From: Eubacterium sp. ER2
GTDB taxonomy: Bacteria; Bacillota; Clostridia; Lachnospirales; Lachnospiraceae
Reading direction: 5' to 3'
NCBI RefSeq assembly: GCF_000765215.1
Contig: NZ_JPJE01000009.1
Location: forward strand, 1-64,000
DNA length: 64,000 nucleotides
Below the pieces are notes generated by a model, which made no database searches, had not been told where the DNA came from, and was given only the letters and a program-made list of their open reading frames with translations. The stretch's first letter is position 1. Each line of letters begins with the position of its first letter. Shown one piece after another: positions 1 through 9,097 of this stretch. The position numbers and the translations under genes are program-made.

Positions 1-108
1 GCTCGAACTTCCTCAAGTGAGTGCAGCGCACGGTTCGGGAAGAAAGATGGAAGATAGATAAGATTTCTTGTATGTGGTTTTGAAGGTACATGTACCTCAA
101 TTAAATAT

Positions 109-181
109 TCCTCCTTAGCTCAGTCGGTAGAGCACTCGGCTGTTAACCGAGTTGTCGTTGGTTCGAGTCCAACAGGGGGAG
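109..181 (+). tRNA. tRNA-Asn (GTT)
   Basis: Full cloverleaf: the 7-bp acceptor TCCTCCT pairs with AGGGGGA at 174-180, the anticodon loop is CTGTTAA with GTT at 142-144, and the T-loop is GGTTCGAGTCC. No CCA is encoded. Bases 1-108 upstream show no gene I can recognise. Confidence 0.95.
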
Positions 182-186
182 CTGAC

Positions 187-225
187 AGAGTCTTATATTA
201 CTGAGGTGATATGAGACTCTTTTTT
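187..225 (+). terminator. Rho-independent terminator after tRNA-Asn
   Basis: A 12-bp stem (AGAGTCTTATAT with ATATGAGACTCT, one wobble pair) is followed by six T. It lies six bases after the tRNA and separates it from the GGDEF gene. Confidence 0.85.
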
Positions 226-263
226 ACTATTGGCGCAAGGAAAGAAGCAAGGGACGTGAACTG

Positions 264-2186
264 ATGAAAGTGAGAGAAAAGATAAACTGGGGAAGACCTA
301 TGACCGTGACAGCTATACTGATTGCCTTGATCATATCGGTTTCCTGCGGCGTAAGTGCCTGGATCAATCACAGGGAGGAGGAGCGGAGCTTTGAACGTCT
401 CTATGAAGAAGCCGGCGGTATTGCGGACGAGATTGAGTACAATATGAAGAACGACAGGGAAGAGCTGGAAATGATCGCGGCAGTTGTAGCCAGCTATAAC
501 GATCTGGGCTCAAAGGAGCTATGGAGCCTTCTGGATTCGTATACAACAATTGGGATGATGTCCAGAGTGGAAATGCTGCTTCCGGACAACACGGTCATAA
601 CAAAGGGAGGGCAACGGATAGACGCGGAGGGAAGGCTTTCCTTTTCAGAGGAGGCTTCCCTTGGAGAGCATATTTCAGACCGGGAGACGGATCTGACTGG
701 AGACGAGGAGTATATTGTCAGGCATTATGTGCCAGTAAAGAAGGACAATGAAACGATTGCTATGCTCTATGGTGTGATAGAGCTGGGTACGCTGCCGGAC
801 AGTATTGCGAACAAGCCTTATGACGGAGATGCGGCTATTTATGTTATTGATGGAGAGACGGGGGATTTCCTGGTCGATACATGGCATCCCGGCGAGACGG
901 GAAATATATGGGCTCTGGGCGAGCGTAAAATGGCGCCGGGATATGACCAGAAACAGCTGGAGCAGGGACTGATTGATGGAAAAGACGGGTATGTGGTCTT
1001 TGTTTCTGCGTCTATTGGGGAGTATCTGTATTTCTGCTACAAACCTATGAATATCAATCAGTGGCGGATTGCGCTGTCCGTGCCAGAAGATGTTGTGTTT
1101 CAGAATGCGGACGAGATCAAAGGCGCGCTGAATTATGCCTTTATATTTGAAATTATTTGCTTTATCCTCTATTTCCTCTGGATCAGCCGGTATTTCCGCA
1201 GTGTGACAGATGAGAAGCAGCGAAAGCTGGAGACGATCAACTACATGTATGATGTAGAAAACCTGCTTTTTAATGCTCATGAAAAGCAGGAGAATATTGC
1301 CACGACCCTGGAAAAGATCGCTCATATCCTGTCGGCAGAGAGAGTATGCTTTTGGATGGTTGGAAGATCCCGGGAGGAAAAGCGGTTTATCTGGCAAAGA
1401 GATGAAGGGGCGGCAGACCAGGATTTGAGTACCAGAAAGGAAAAAATTTACAGACTGCTGGAATATTTTGGACAGGGAAACAATGAGTTTGCCGCGTACA
1501 GCCCGGAGGAGATTGAAAGGAAGCTGCCTGGCAACAGCCAGGGTATGATGGAAAACATCATCGCTGTTCCAGTGAAGGATCTGGAAGGGCGGATCTGCGG
1601 TATCCTGATAGGCTGTAATATGGACAGAAACAAGGCAGATACCGCGTTCCTGGAGAGTGTAAAATTCAGCTTCAGTATGTTCTGTCAAAATCTGGATACG
1701 CTTAACGCTGTCAGGGAGTATGGAGAAAGGGATGCGCTGACAGGACTGTACAACAGGAACAAATATGAGGAAGACCTGCCCAAAGTACAGGGGTGCTATG
1801 AACATTCTCTGGCATGCGTCTATATTGATGTCAATGGACTGCATGAGCTGAACAACACAAAAGGACATGAGGCTGGCGACATGATGCTTAAGACTGTATC
1901 CCGGAAAATAAGAGACAGGTTTGGCGAGGAGTATGCCTACAGGATAGGGGGAGATGAGTTTGTCGTATTTGTGCCTGACCAACCGGAGGAGGTCTCCGGC
2001 AGGCTCGCTGAAGAGCTCATCGGATTTCTGAAAGAGGATGGGTACTATATCTCTGTGGGAATCGCATGGGAGGAGAACGGAGCTGTAGACGGCCTGATCA
2101 AGACGGCGGAAAGGAAAATGTATATAGAGAAAAAGAAATTCTATGAGCAAGCGGTAAATGACAGAAGGGGCAAGAGTCGCCTGTAG
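264..2186 (+). CDS. Membrane-bound diguanylate cyclase (sensor-GAF-GGDEF)
   Basis: 640 aa. A first membrane segment lies at about residues 13-33, followed by an extracytoplasmic Cache-like sensor region of about 250 residues and a second membrane segment at about 288-312. A GAF-like region (about 340-480) precedes a C-terminal GGDEF domain starting near RDALTGLYNRN (about 490). The catalytic GGDEF motif is intact near residue 562, so the protein should make cyclic-di-GMP from GTP. The five-residue-upstream RxxD inhibitory site is not present, so product inhibition may be absent. There is no EAL domain. The ligand of the sensor region cannot be told from sequence. It stands alone between the tRNA terminator and the regulator at 2279. 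Confidence 0.88.
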   Translation: MKVREKINWGRPMTVTAILIALIISVSCGVSAWINHREEERSFERLYEEAGGIADEIEYNMKNDREELEMIAAVVASYNDLGSKELWSLLDSYTTIGMMSRVEMLLPDNTVITKGGQRIDAEGRLSFSEEASLGEHISDRETDLTGDEEYIVRHYVPVKKDNETIAMLYGVIELGTLPDSIANKPYDGDAAIYVIDGETGDFLVDTWHPGETGNIWALGERKMAPGYDQKQLEQGLIDGKDGYVVFVSASIGEYLYFCYKPMNINQWRIALSVPEDVVFQNADEIKGALNYAFIFEIICFILYFLWISRYFRSVTDEKQRKLETINYMYDVENLLFNAHEKQENIATTLEKIAHILSAERVCFWMVGRSREEKRFIWQRDEGAADQDLSTRKEKIYRLLEYFGQGNNEFAAYSPEEIERKLPGNSQGMMENIIAVPVKDLEGRICGILIGCNMDRNKADTAFLESVKFSFSMFCQNLDTLNAVREYGERDALTGLYNRNKYEEDLPKVQGCYEHSLACVYIDVNGLHELNNTKGHEAGDMMLKTVSRKIRDRFGEEYAYRIGGDEFVVFVPDQPEEVSGRLAEELIGFLKEDGYYISVGIAWEENGAVDGLIKTAERKMYIEKKKFYEQAVNDRRGKSRL

Positions 2187-2278
2187 GCAGCTGACTGCGT
2201 TTCTTGTTTCAAAATGAAATATATGATAGACTAACTGTTATATTTGTAGCTTGTGGGACAAAAGAGTGGAGTGGTAGA

Positions 2279-3634
2279 GTGGAAAAGAATTTTGGAGATA
2301 GCCTGAAAAAATATCTGAAGCGTTCAGGACTGAAGGAAAAGGACCTTGCTGCTTTTATTAACTATGATATTACATCCATAAGTAAATGGATCAATGGGGC
2401 GAAGCTGCCTTCCAGCAGAAACGGCGAAGACATTATCCGGAAGATGGCTAAATGCTTTGCCGATGGGGAAGGGGCTGATCTGTCCGAGGAGGAAGTCGCG
2501 GACAGTCTGCGCTCAGCCTGGGAGAAGGATCTTGCCTATCAGGATATGAATGTGCCAGGACTATCCGGGAGTCTGGCTTTTGTAGACGACAGAAGAGCTT
2601 TTTTTGATCTGATGAGGAAGATTTTCAGGCAGACAGGCGTGGTCAGAGAAAAGTCTATTGAAATCTGTGCGACCTTTGATGTTCTGAAGCTTCTTGGACA
2701 TAGATTTTATGAGCTGATCCGCGAGCTCCCATCTCTGGGGATACATTTCATTTCTCTTCAAATGTGTATGGACATGGATGAGGCAGTGGGGGACTATCAC
2801 TTTTACTGCGAGACTCTACTGAACATGGTGGCCGGATTTGAACGGGCCGAGATTACGATCATACAGAGCGAGAGGGACATGCCAAGGATGCTCATGGTGG
2901 GAGACCTGTTCTATGTCCAGATACTCCACATGTCCGGGGATGAGTTTGCTGCCTGCTACAGCGCGGCCAGGGAGATTACGGAAAAATTTGCAAAGATATG
3001 CGCGGAAATACTGGAGAGGCCTGATAAGCTTCTGACCTATGCGTCTCCTGAAAATCTGAGAAAGACAAATATTCAGCTGGATTCCTATTCTTCTGAGAGG
3101 CAGAGGCTGTTTTTCAACGAGGCACCCGCTATGCTTCTGCCGGACTCTGTCATGGATGAGCTGATCCATGGGACAGAAAACAGAAGCTATCAGGAATATC
3201 TCCGGAAATTAAAGCGTGTGTTTCAAAAATACACCTGTAAGGCTCACGTGGATCTGATCCTGTACTCTTCCGTGATCAGCGACTATATCATGACCGGTGA
3301 ACTGAGCCTTGGCAATGTAGCCCATCAGATGGAGCCGGAGCAGGTGAAAGCACATATCAACTACCTGGCAAGGTGTCTGGAGGAAAATGAGAATTTTCGG
3401 CTGTTTGTCTTGAAAGATACCTCCAACATGAGGACGAATTTTCCAAAACCGCCCTCCATTTTTATTGATACAAATGCGGTCACGATTGAGAATTCCCAGA
3501 GAAAGCCTAATGAGAACTATCATATCTCTATGTATCCGCAGATGATAGAAATGTTTGCGAATTATTTTGACGATATAAAACAGAAGCCTAACTGTGTGGA
3601 GCTGACAGCGGAAGAGCTGCGCAGGTACCTGTAA
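2279..3634 (+). CDS. XRE-type helix-turn-helix regulator with long effector region
   Basis: I choose the GTG at 2279 (451 aa) because GGAG lies seven bases upstream; the same frame is open to a TTG at 2204 but has no ribosome site there. The N-terminus (SLKKYLKRSGLKEKDLAAF... SISKWINGAKLPS) reads as an XRE-like HTH. The remaining 380 residues match no domain I recognise and carry no membrane segment. The gene ends at its own terminator, before the kynurenine pair, and may or may not control it. Confidence 0.65.
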   Translation: MEKNFGDSLKKYLKRSGLKEKDLAAFINYDITSISKWINGAKLPSSRNGEDIIRKMAKCFADGEGADLSEEEVADSLRSAWEKDLAYQDMNVPGLSGSLAFVDDRRAFFDLMRKIFRQTGVVREKSIEICATFDVLKLLGHRFYELIRELPSLGIHFISLQMCMDMDEAVGDYHFYCETLLNMVAGFERAEITIIQSERDMPRMLMVGDLFYVQILHMSGDEFAACYSAAREITEKFAKICAEILERPDKLLTYASPENLRKTNIQLDSYSSERQRLFFNEAPAMLLPDSVMDELIHGTENRSYQEYLRKLKRVFQKYTCKAHVDLILYSSVISDYIMTGELSLGNVAHQMEPEQVKAHINYLARCLEENENFRLFVLKDTSNMRTNFPKPPSIFIDTNAVTIENSQRKPNENYHISMYPQMIEMFANYFDDIKQKPNCVELTAEELRRYL

Positions 3635-3647
3635 AAGGATGCTGAGA

Positions 3648-3685
3648 AAGAGGTTGAACCATTTGAATTCAACCTCTTATTTTTT
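3648..3685 (+). terminator. Rho-independent terminator
   Basis: An 11-bp perfect stem (AAGAGGTTGAA with TTCAACCTCTT) is followed by TTATTTTTT. It isolates the regulator at 2279 from the transporter and kynureninase genes. Confidence 0.88.
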
Positions 3686-3794
3686 GCGCAAATTTGACGG
3701 TAAATGATGAAAATAAGGTTCAATTGAATGATAATTTCCTGAAGTGTATAGTGAAATTACAAGGACGGAAATAAAATGAAAAAGGAGGTTTCTC

Positions 3795-4922
3795 ATGGAA
3801 GGCAACAAAATCAGTATTCCCCAGATTATTGCCATAGGCGGAGCTTTTATGGGATTCGTGATCGGCTCCAGCTTTGCGTCTGGACAGGAATGTATGCAGT
3901 ATTTCACGGGCCACGGGGTCCTGGGCAGTATTGGTGTTGGCATCATCGCAATGATCCTGTATATCTGGTTTGTCACAGTGATCGTAGAAGACGGAAGACA
4001 GCTGAAGCTTCAGAATTCCGGAAAGATGTTTAACTTCTATCTCGGAAAATACCTGGGCTATGTCATGGAGTGGTTTACGCCCATCATGCTTTTCTTCGTG
4101 TACTCTACCATGATATCAGGAGCGGGATCGACCTTTGAGGAGTATTACGGGGTAAACGGAAATATAGGGAGGGCGTTTATGATCATCGCCTCACTGGCCA
4201 CAGTGCTTCTGGGGCTGAACAAGCTCGTCAAGATCGTCGGATACATAGCCCCTGTGCTTCTTGTGGTGACTATGGTGATCGGAGTGATTTCAATTATCAA
4301 CAACCCGGCAGGTATTGCGGAGGCGGACGAGGTTCTGAAGCATGTGGAGGTCAAAAACACATTTAACAACTGGGCAGTATCCGGTTTTATGTACGGGGCT
4401 TACACGGTTACAGGGGTGGTGCCGTACCTGGCGGATATAGGAAAGTCTACGGCGACAAACAAGAAAAATGCTCTTCTGGGAGGATTTTTCGGGGGCGGCG
4501 CTTTTCTGATCGCGGTGATGATCCTGAACTTCGGGCTGCTGGCCAATCTGGCAGATGTGTACAATCTGGAGATTCCGTCGCTTTTTGTGGCGGCATCCAT
4601 CCATCCGGTGTTTGGCACTATCTTTTCTGTCCTGCTGATCGGAGCCATTTACACAACTGCAGTGCCGATGCTTTATACTGTATGTAACAGGGTCTCATCG
4701 GATTCAAAGAGTACACCGTACCGGGTGGCGGCGATCGTGACGGCTATTGTCAGTATCTTTGGCGGACAGCTTTCGTTTTCCACTATGATCGGAATTATTT
4801 ACCCGATTTCCGGGTATGCGGGAATTGTCATTTTTGCGGGAATGATCTACACAAAATATATTAAGAAGAAAAAATATGAAGATTTTGATGAAAATGATGT
4901 CATAGGAAAAAGGAGGGCATAA
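3795..4922 (+). CDS. YkvI-like membrane transporter (APC/LeuT-fold superfamily)
   Basis: 375 aa, almost wholly hydrophobic, about ten membrane helices. The N-terminal helix carries GGAFMGFVIGSSFASGQE, typical of the YkvI branch of the amino-acid/sodium symporter superfamily, where the unwound first helix holds the substrate. AAAGGAGG precedes the ATG. The stop is two bases from the start of kynureninase, so the two are surely co-transcribed. By that context the substrate is probably kynurenine, tryptophan or a related aromatic amino acid; this is inference from position only. Confidence 0.75.
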   Translation: MEGNKISIPQIIAIGGAFMGFVIGSSFASGQECMQYFTGHGVLGSIGVGIIAMILYIWFVTVIVEDGRQLKLQNSGKMFNFYLGKYLGYVMEWFTPIMLFFVYSTMISGAGSTFEEYYGVNGNIGRAFMIIASLATVLLGLNKLVKIVGYIAPVLLVVTMVIGVISIINNPAGIAEADEVLKHVEVKNTFNNWAVSGFMYGAYTVTGVVPYLADIGKSTATNKKNALLGGFFGGGAFLIAVMILNFGLLANLADVYNLEIPSLFVAASIHPVFGTIFSVLLIGAIYTTAVPMLYTVCNRVSSDSKSTPYRVAAIVTAIVSIFGGQLSFSTMIGIIYPISGYAGIVIFAGMIYTKYIKKKKYEDFDENDVIGKRRA

Positions 4923-4924
4923 GT

Positions 4925-6199
4925 ATGAGAACGTATGAAGATGGAAGAGAGTTTGCGCAGAAGAAGGATGCGGCGGACGGATTGAAGAAATTTCAGGAGC
5001 GCTTCTACAAACAGGAAGGGATTATCTATATGGACGGCAATTCCCTCGGACTTTGCAGCAAGGATGCGGAGGCGAGCCTGATGGAGGCGCTGGATGCGTG
5101 GAAGAAGGCAGGAATCGATATCTGGAGCCAGTATGGATATTTTCTCTATCAGGATAAGTTGGGAGAGCTGTGCGCGCCACTTGTGAACGCTGATCCGGAC
5201 GAGGTGACGATCTGCATGAGCACAACAATGAACGTGCATCAGGCCATTGCCACTTTCTATCATCCCACACCGGAGAGAAATAAGATTATCATGGATGATC
5301 TGAACTTTCCTACAGACCGCTATGCGGTGTACAGTAATATACGGGTGCATGGCTATGACCCTGAGGAGTGCCTGAAGGTGGTCAAGAGCCGCGATGGTGA
5401 GTATATCTATGAGGACGATGTGATCGAGGCCATGACAGATGATGTGTGTCTTGTGCTTCTCCCCTCTGCCCTCTACAGGAGCGCGCAGCTGATTGATATG
5501 AAGAAGATTGCGGATGCGGCTCACGAGAGAGGGATCTATGTAGGATTTGACCTGTGCCACTCCATAGGAGCTGTGCCCCATGACTTCAAGGAGATCCAGC
5601 CGGACTTTGCGCTCTGGTGCACCTACAAATACTTAAATGGCGGGCCGGGAGCGATCGCGGGACTGTATATCAACAGGAAGCATTTTGGCATGGAGCCGGG
5701 ACTTGCGGGCTGGCACGGCAACAAAAAGGATACCCAGTTCAATCTGGAGCAGTATTTTGACCATGCGGAGTATGCCGGAGGCTGGCAGACGGGAACACAG
5801 CCTGTTCTGTCCATGGCGCCCCTGGAGGGCAGCCTGAAGATGATCCAGGAGGCGGGGCTTCAGAATTTGAGAGAGAAATCCCTCGACATCACAGAGTATC
5901 TGATGTATCTGATCGACACCAAGCTGGCAAAATACGGATTTTCTGTAGGAAATTACAGGGAGGACTACAGGCGCACCGGACATGTGGCTCTGGTACATGA
6001 GGATGCCATCCGCATTAATGCGGCTATGAAGGCCCGGGGAGTGATCCCGGATTTCCGGTTCCCGGATGTGATCAGACTTGCACCGGTTCCTCTTTACATA
6101 TCCTACACAGAGGTTTATGACATGGTGGATATTATCGTGGACATCATGGAGAAGAAAGAATACGAAAATTTTGAAAATAAGCGTGGAACAGTAGCATAA
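4925..6199 (+). CDS. kynU: Kynureninase
   Basis: 424 aa, normal length. PLP-dependent fold-type I enzyme that splits L-kynurenine (or 3-hydroxykynurenine) into anthranilate (or 3-hydroxyanthranilate) and L-alanine. Diagnostic stretches are YMDGNSLGL near residue 38, the PLP-lysine region TYKYLNGGPG (Lys near 235), GWHGNK, and GWQTGTQPVLSMAPLEGSL in the substrate pocket. No kynA (oxygen-requiring dioxygenase) or NAD-synthesis gene lies alongside, so the enzyme more probably degrades imported kynurenine than serves de novo NAD synthesis. It forms a two-gene unit with the upstream transporter. Confidence 0.93.
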   Translation: MRTYEDGREFAQKKDAADGLKKFQERFYKQEGIIYMDGNSLGLCSKDAEASLMEALDAWKKAGIDIWSQYGYFLYQDKLGELCAPLVNADPDEVTICMSTTMNVHQAIATFYHPTPERNKIIMDDLNFPTDRYAVYSNIRVHGYDPEECLKVVKSRDGEYIYEDDVIEAMTDDVCLVLLPSALYRSAQLIDMKKIADAAHERGIYVGFDLCHSIGAVPHDFKEIQPDFALWCTYKYLNGGPGAIAGLYINRKHFGMEPGLAGWHGNKKDTQFNLEQYFDHAEYAGGWQTGTQPVLSMAPLEGSLKMIQEAGLQNLREKSLDITEYLMYLIDTKLAKYGFSVGNYREDYRRTGHVALVHEDAIRINAAMKARGVIPDFRFPDVIRLAPVPLYISYTEVYDMVDIIVDIMEKKEYENFENKRGTVA

Positions 6200-6207
6200 A
6201 ACGAGGA

Positions 6208-6247
6208 CCAGGTCCTCCGGCTTACAGAAGCCGGAAGACCTGGTTTA
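6208..6247. terminator. Bidirectional terminator between kynU and glycerate kinase
   Basis: A 16-bp stem (CCAGGTCCTCCGGCTT with AAGCCGGAAGACCTGG, wobble pairs) followed by TTTATT. It lies between two convergent genes and contains the stop codon of the minus-strand glycerate kinase (6222-6224). Confidence 0.8.
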
Positions 6248-7349
6248 TTGTCTGTCTGATATTTTCTTTTGCGTTCTCTGGTTTCATAGCTTCTTCCAGT
6301 GTGGTGACGCCCCGGACAACGGGGAAGAAGGCGTCGATGCCGGCGTCGTTGCAGGCGGTGGCCTCTCTTGTGACGCTGCCTGCAATGGCAATCACCTTTG
6401 CGCCGTGCTTGTGGGCCAGCTTTGCCACGCCAACCGGGGCCTTGCCCATGGCTGTCTGGTGATCCAGACGGCCCTCTCCGGTGATGACCACGTCCGCGCC
6501 CTCCAGCTCGTCCTCCAGTCCCACAGCGTTCAGGATCAGGTCAATGCCCGGCGAGAGCTCCGCGCCCAGGAAGGAGAGGAAAGCAAAGCCGAGTCCGCCG
6601 GCAGCTCCCGCGCCCGGATACTCCGCGTAGTCGCATCCCAGATCCCGGGAGACTGCCTTTGCATAGTGAGCCATACCCTGATCCAGGGATTCCTTCATCT
6701 CATCGGTGACACCCTTCTGGGGGCCGTAGATGTAGGTGGCGCCGTTCTCGCCGCAGAGGGGGTTGTTCACATCGCAGGCGATCCGGAAGTGACATTCCTT
6801 CAGGAGGGGATTTTGCCCTTCTGTTTTGACTGAGGCTACCTTTGCCAGGGCCTGTCCGCCCTCGCCGGGGTCATTGCCGTCCGCGTCTGCAAAGGAGAAG
6901 CCCAGAGCCTTGAGCATGCCGATCCCTCCATCGTTGGTGGCGCTCCCGCCGATGCCAATGATAAAATTTCGGCAGCCTTTCTCCACCGCGTTCAGGATCA
7001 TCTCCCCCACGCCGTAGGTGGAAGCGCGCAGAGGGTCTTTCTCCGCATCGGTTACAAGGGTGATGCCGGCCGCGGCTGCCATCTCGATGATGGCGGTCTG
7101 GCTGTCAGGCAGGTAGCCGTAGTAGCAGTCCACAGGCTTGCCAAGGGGACCGGTGGCAGTCATTTCCACCTTTTCTCCGTTCATTCCCTCGATGAGGGCG
7201 TCTGTGGTTCCTTCACCTCCGTCCGCCAGCGGCTTTACGGCGATCTGCGTGTCCGGCTTTGCCAGGAGTATGCCTTCTTTGGCCGCGTTCCCGGCCTCCA
7301 TGGAAGAGAGGCTTCCCTTGAACGAGTCTATTGCAGCAACAACTTTCAT
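6222..7349 (-). CDS. glxK: Glycerate kinase (GK-I family)
   Basis: 375 aa, full family length. The N-terminus KVVAAIDSFKGSLSS, the DGGEGT segment and the IGGSATNDGGIGML nucleotide/substrate loop are diagnostic of GlxK/GarK glycerate kinases, which phosphorylate D-glycerate with ATP to 2- or 3-phosphoglycerate. AGGAGG precedes the start. The divergently placed remains of a hydroxypyruvate reductase-like gene at 9098-9570 and the CdaR-type regulator just upstream are the usual company of this enzyme. Confidence 0.93.
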   Translation of the reverse strand: MKVVAAIDSFKGSLSSMEAGNAAKEGILLAKPDTQIAVKPLADGGEGTTDALIEGMNGEKVEMTATGPLGKPVDCYYGYLPDSQTAIIEMAAAAGITLVTDAEKDPLRASTYGVGEMILNAVEKGCRNFIIGIGGSATNDGGIGMLKALGFSFADADGNDPGEGGQALAKVASVKTEGQNPLLKECHFRIACDVNNPLCGENGATYIYGPQKGVTDEMKESLDQGMAHYAKAVSRDLGCDYAEYPGAGAAGGLGFAFLSFLGAELSPGIDLILNAVGLEDELEGADVVITGEGRLDHQTAMGKAPVGVAKLAHKHGAKVIAIAGSVTREATACNDAGIDAFFPVVRGVTTLEEAMKPENAKENIRQTINQVFRLL

Positions 7350-7444
7350 TAGAAATTCCTCCTTATTCTGATCTGTTATTCTTAGTCTATCATCTTTCCT
7401 TTGTTATAGAAATAGAATTTATGACAAAAAAGAGAAAAAATATG

Positions 7445-8536
7445 TTATGTATAACAATAATTGGCCTTTAAGGCCAGATAGAGAACAGCGGCGTCCCGGA
7501 ACCTGCGGGGATTGAGGCCGCAGAGCCGGTGGATTCGGTTCAGCCGGTATTGGACCGTATTTTTGTGGAGAAAGAGAGCCTGGCAGGTGTCCGCAAGGGA
7601 CTGATCCTTCTCAAAATAGGTTTCCAGGAGCCGCAGGTCGTCGCCGGAGAGGGCGGACAGAACCTTTTCCAGAAAGAGCTTCAGGTTTTCCCGACTGATA
7701 CCGGACAGCAGGACTTCCAGTGTCAGGTCATCAAAGAGAGAAAAGGACTCCCCGCTTCCAAGCGCCTCCAGCGCGATGCGGGCTGTGGCCAGGGAGCGGG
7801 GCAGATCCTCAAGGGGGACAGAGGAGCCGGCTCCCGCCAGGAGAGCAGAAGAGTGGGCTGCGTGGAACTGCTTCAGTTTTTCACGGAACAGCTCCAGATC
7901 CCTGTCATTGATAAGGACACGGAAGAAGGAGGGATACTGATAGCCATAGAGACAGCCGGGCATCTCGTCCAGCAGCCGGGCTACATTGCTTTCCAGGCCG
8001 GATAGGCTCTCCTTTTCCGGATACCGCAGCCTGAGCAGCAGCATCCGCTTGGAGGAGGACGGGTCTATATGGAACTGCTTCAGCTCCTCAAGAAGCTCGG
8101 GAAGGCCATCGGAAAAGCGCTGTCTGTCCTCCTCCAAAAGAAGGTCCAGGAGATAATTTTTCTTCTCGGCCAGGGAGCGGGCTCTGGCGCCGATCTCCTG
8201 CTCCCGGAGGATGAGGAGAGTGATCCGCTCCGCCAGGTGGGCGAAGGCGCGTACCTTCTCCGGATCCCCGCTGATGCCGATGACCGCGGCCAGAACACCG
8301 CCTCGAAAGACGGGAATGTTCACACCCTTCTTCGTGCCGGGAAGGAGATCGTCCTGCTCCACCTCCAGAGTCTCTCCACGGGCGATGACCTGCCTCCCGC
8401 CCTCGTGGACAGTGCCGATCCGCGCCGGATCCGTGCTGGCGATGACAAGGCCTCTGTCATTGATAAAATTGATGTCGTAGCCGCAGACCTCCTTGACGGT
8501 GTCCGCAATCTGCTGCGCAGTCTTCTTGTGGATCAT
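7445..8536 (-). CDS. CdaR-family sugar-diacid/glycerate regulator
   Basis: 363 aa. The N-terminal diacid-recognition domain (about 1-135; QQIADTVKEVCGYDINFINDRGLVIAS, GVNIPVF) is followed by a GGDEF-like middle region and a C-terminal PucR-type HTH (LAD...LFLHKNTVQYRLNRIHRL, about 305-345). CdaR/SdaR proteins activate glycerate and glucarate/galactarate catabolism. It lies upstream of glycerate kinase on the same strand, with about 95 bases between them, and probably controls it. The signal is likely glycerate. Confidence 0.88.
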   Translation of the reverse strand: MIHKKTAQQIADTVKEVCGYDINFINDRGLVIASTDPARIGTVHEGGRQVIARGETLEVEQDDLLPGTKKGVNIPVFRGGVLAAVIGISGDPEKVRAFAHLAERITLLILREQEIGARARSLAEKKNYLLDLLLEEDRQRFSDGLPELLEELKQFHIDPSSSKRMLLLRLRYPEKESLSGLESNVARLLDEMPGCLYGYQYPSFFRVLINDRDLELFREKLKQFHAAHSSALLAGAGSSVPLEDLPRSLATARIALEALGSGESFSLFDDLTLEVLLSGISRENLKLFLEKVLSALSGDDLRLLETYFEKDQSLADTCQALFLHKNTVQYRLNRIHRLCGLNPRRFRDAAVLYLALKANYCYT

Positions 8537-8611
8537 ATGGTGTACTCCTTTTTTGCTCCGCGTTTTACTTCTATATCTTACCGTGAAATATGAAATGCCG
8601 GCTCACAGGCT

Positions 8612-9034
8612 CTAACCGGCATTTTCCGGGAAGAGGGGTTTGCTTAATGGCATGTAGGTGAAAATACCCTGGGCCAGCAGGCTGTCCTGGTCATCATATA
8701 CGGTGACCTCGTAGACGAGGAGACGCTTTCCTCTCTTGATGGCCCGGGCCCTTCCGGTTAGACGTGAGGTCTGAAGACCGGCCCGCAGAAAGTGAAAGCT
8801 GCTGTCCACCGTGGCGATATGCATGCCGCAGGAGCTGGCCGCGGCGCCGCCCACGGCATCAGCCAGAGTATAGAGGCATCCGCCGTGAACCGAGCCGCCC
8901 GGGTTCAGGTAGTCGGATGTGACAGGAAGCTCTGCCTCCGCCTCACCGTCCCGTATGGCTGTGATGGTCAGCCCCAAGTGGCGGGCAAAGGGGTTGGTGC
9001 TGTTCCGCAGCTCTCTGAGTCTCTCATAATCCAT
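8612..9034 (-). CDS. PaaI-type hotdog-fold thioesterase
   Basis: 140 aa. The hotdog core with the LNPGGSVHGGCLYTLADAVGG helix (about residues 42-62) is typical of PaaI/YbgC-like acyl-CoA thioesterases; the substrate is unknown. I prefer the second ATG (MDYERL) because AAGGAG sits eight bases before it but only two bases before the ATG six bases upstream. It lies next to the broken dehydrogenase at 9098, which reads away from it. Confidence 0.85.
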   Translation of the reverse strand: MDYERLRELRNSTNPFARHLGLTITAIRDGEAEAELPVTSDYLNPGGSVHGGCLYTLADAVGGAAASSCGMHIATVDSSFHFLRAGLQTSRLTGRARAIKRGKRLLVYEVTVYDDQDSLLAQGIFTYMPLSKPLFPENAG

Positions 9035-9097
9035 GGTCATCTCTCCTTTGGAATTGAAAAATTTATATTTTTTAATCTAAATTAGTTATAACCGCAA

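Noticed and set aside
1-108. End of an rRNA gene before tRNA-Asn
   Set aside because: The bases do not match the 3' ends of 23S or 5S rRNA that I know.
675-2150. 491-codon minus-strand frame opposite the GGDEF gene
   Set aside because: It mirrors the GGDEF gene, has no recognisable domain and no ribosome site.
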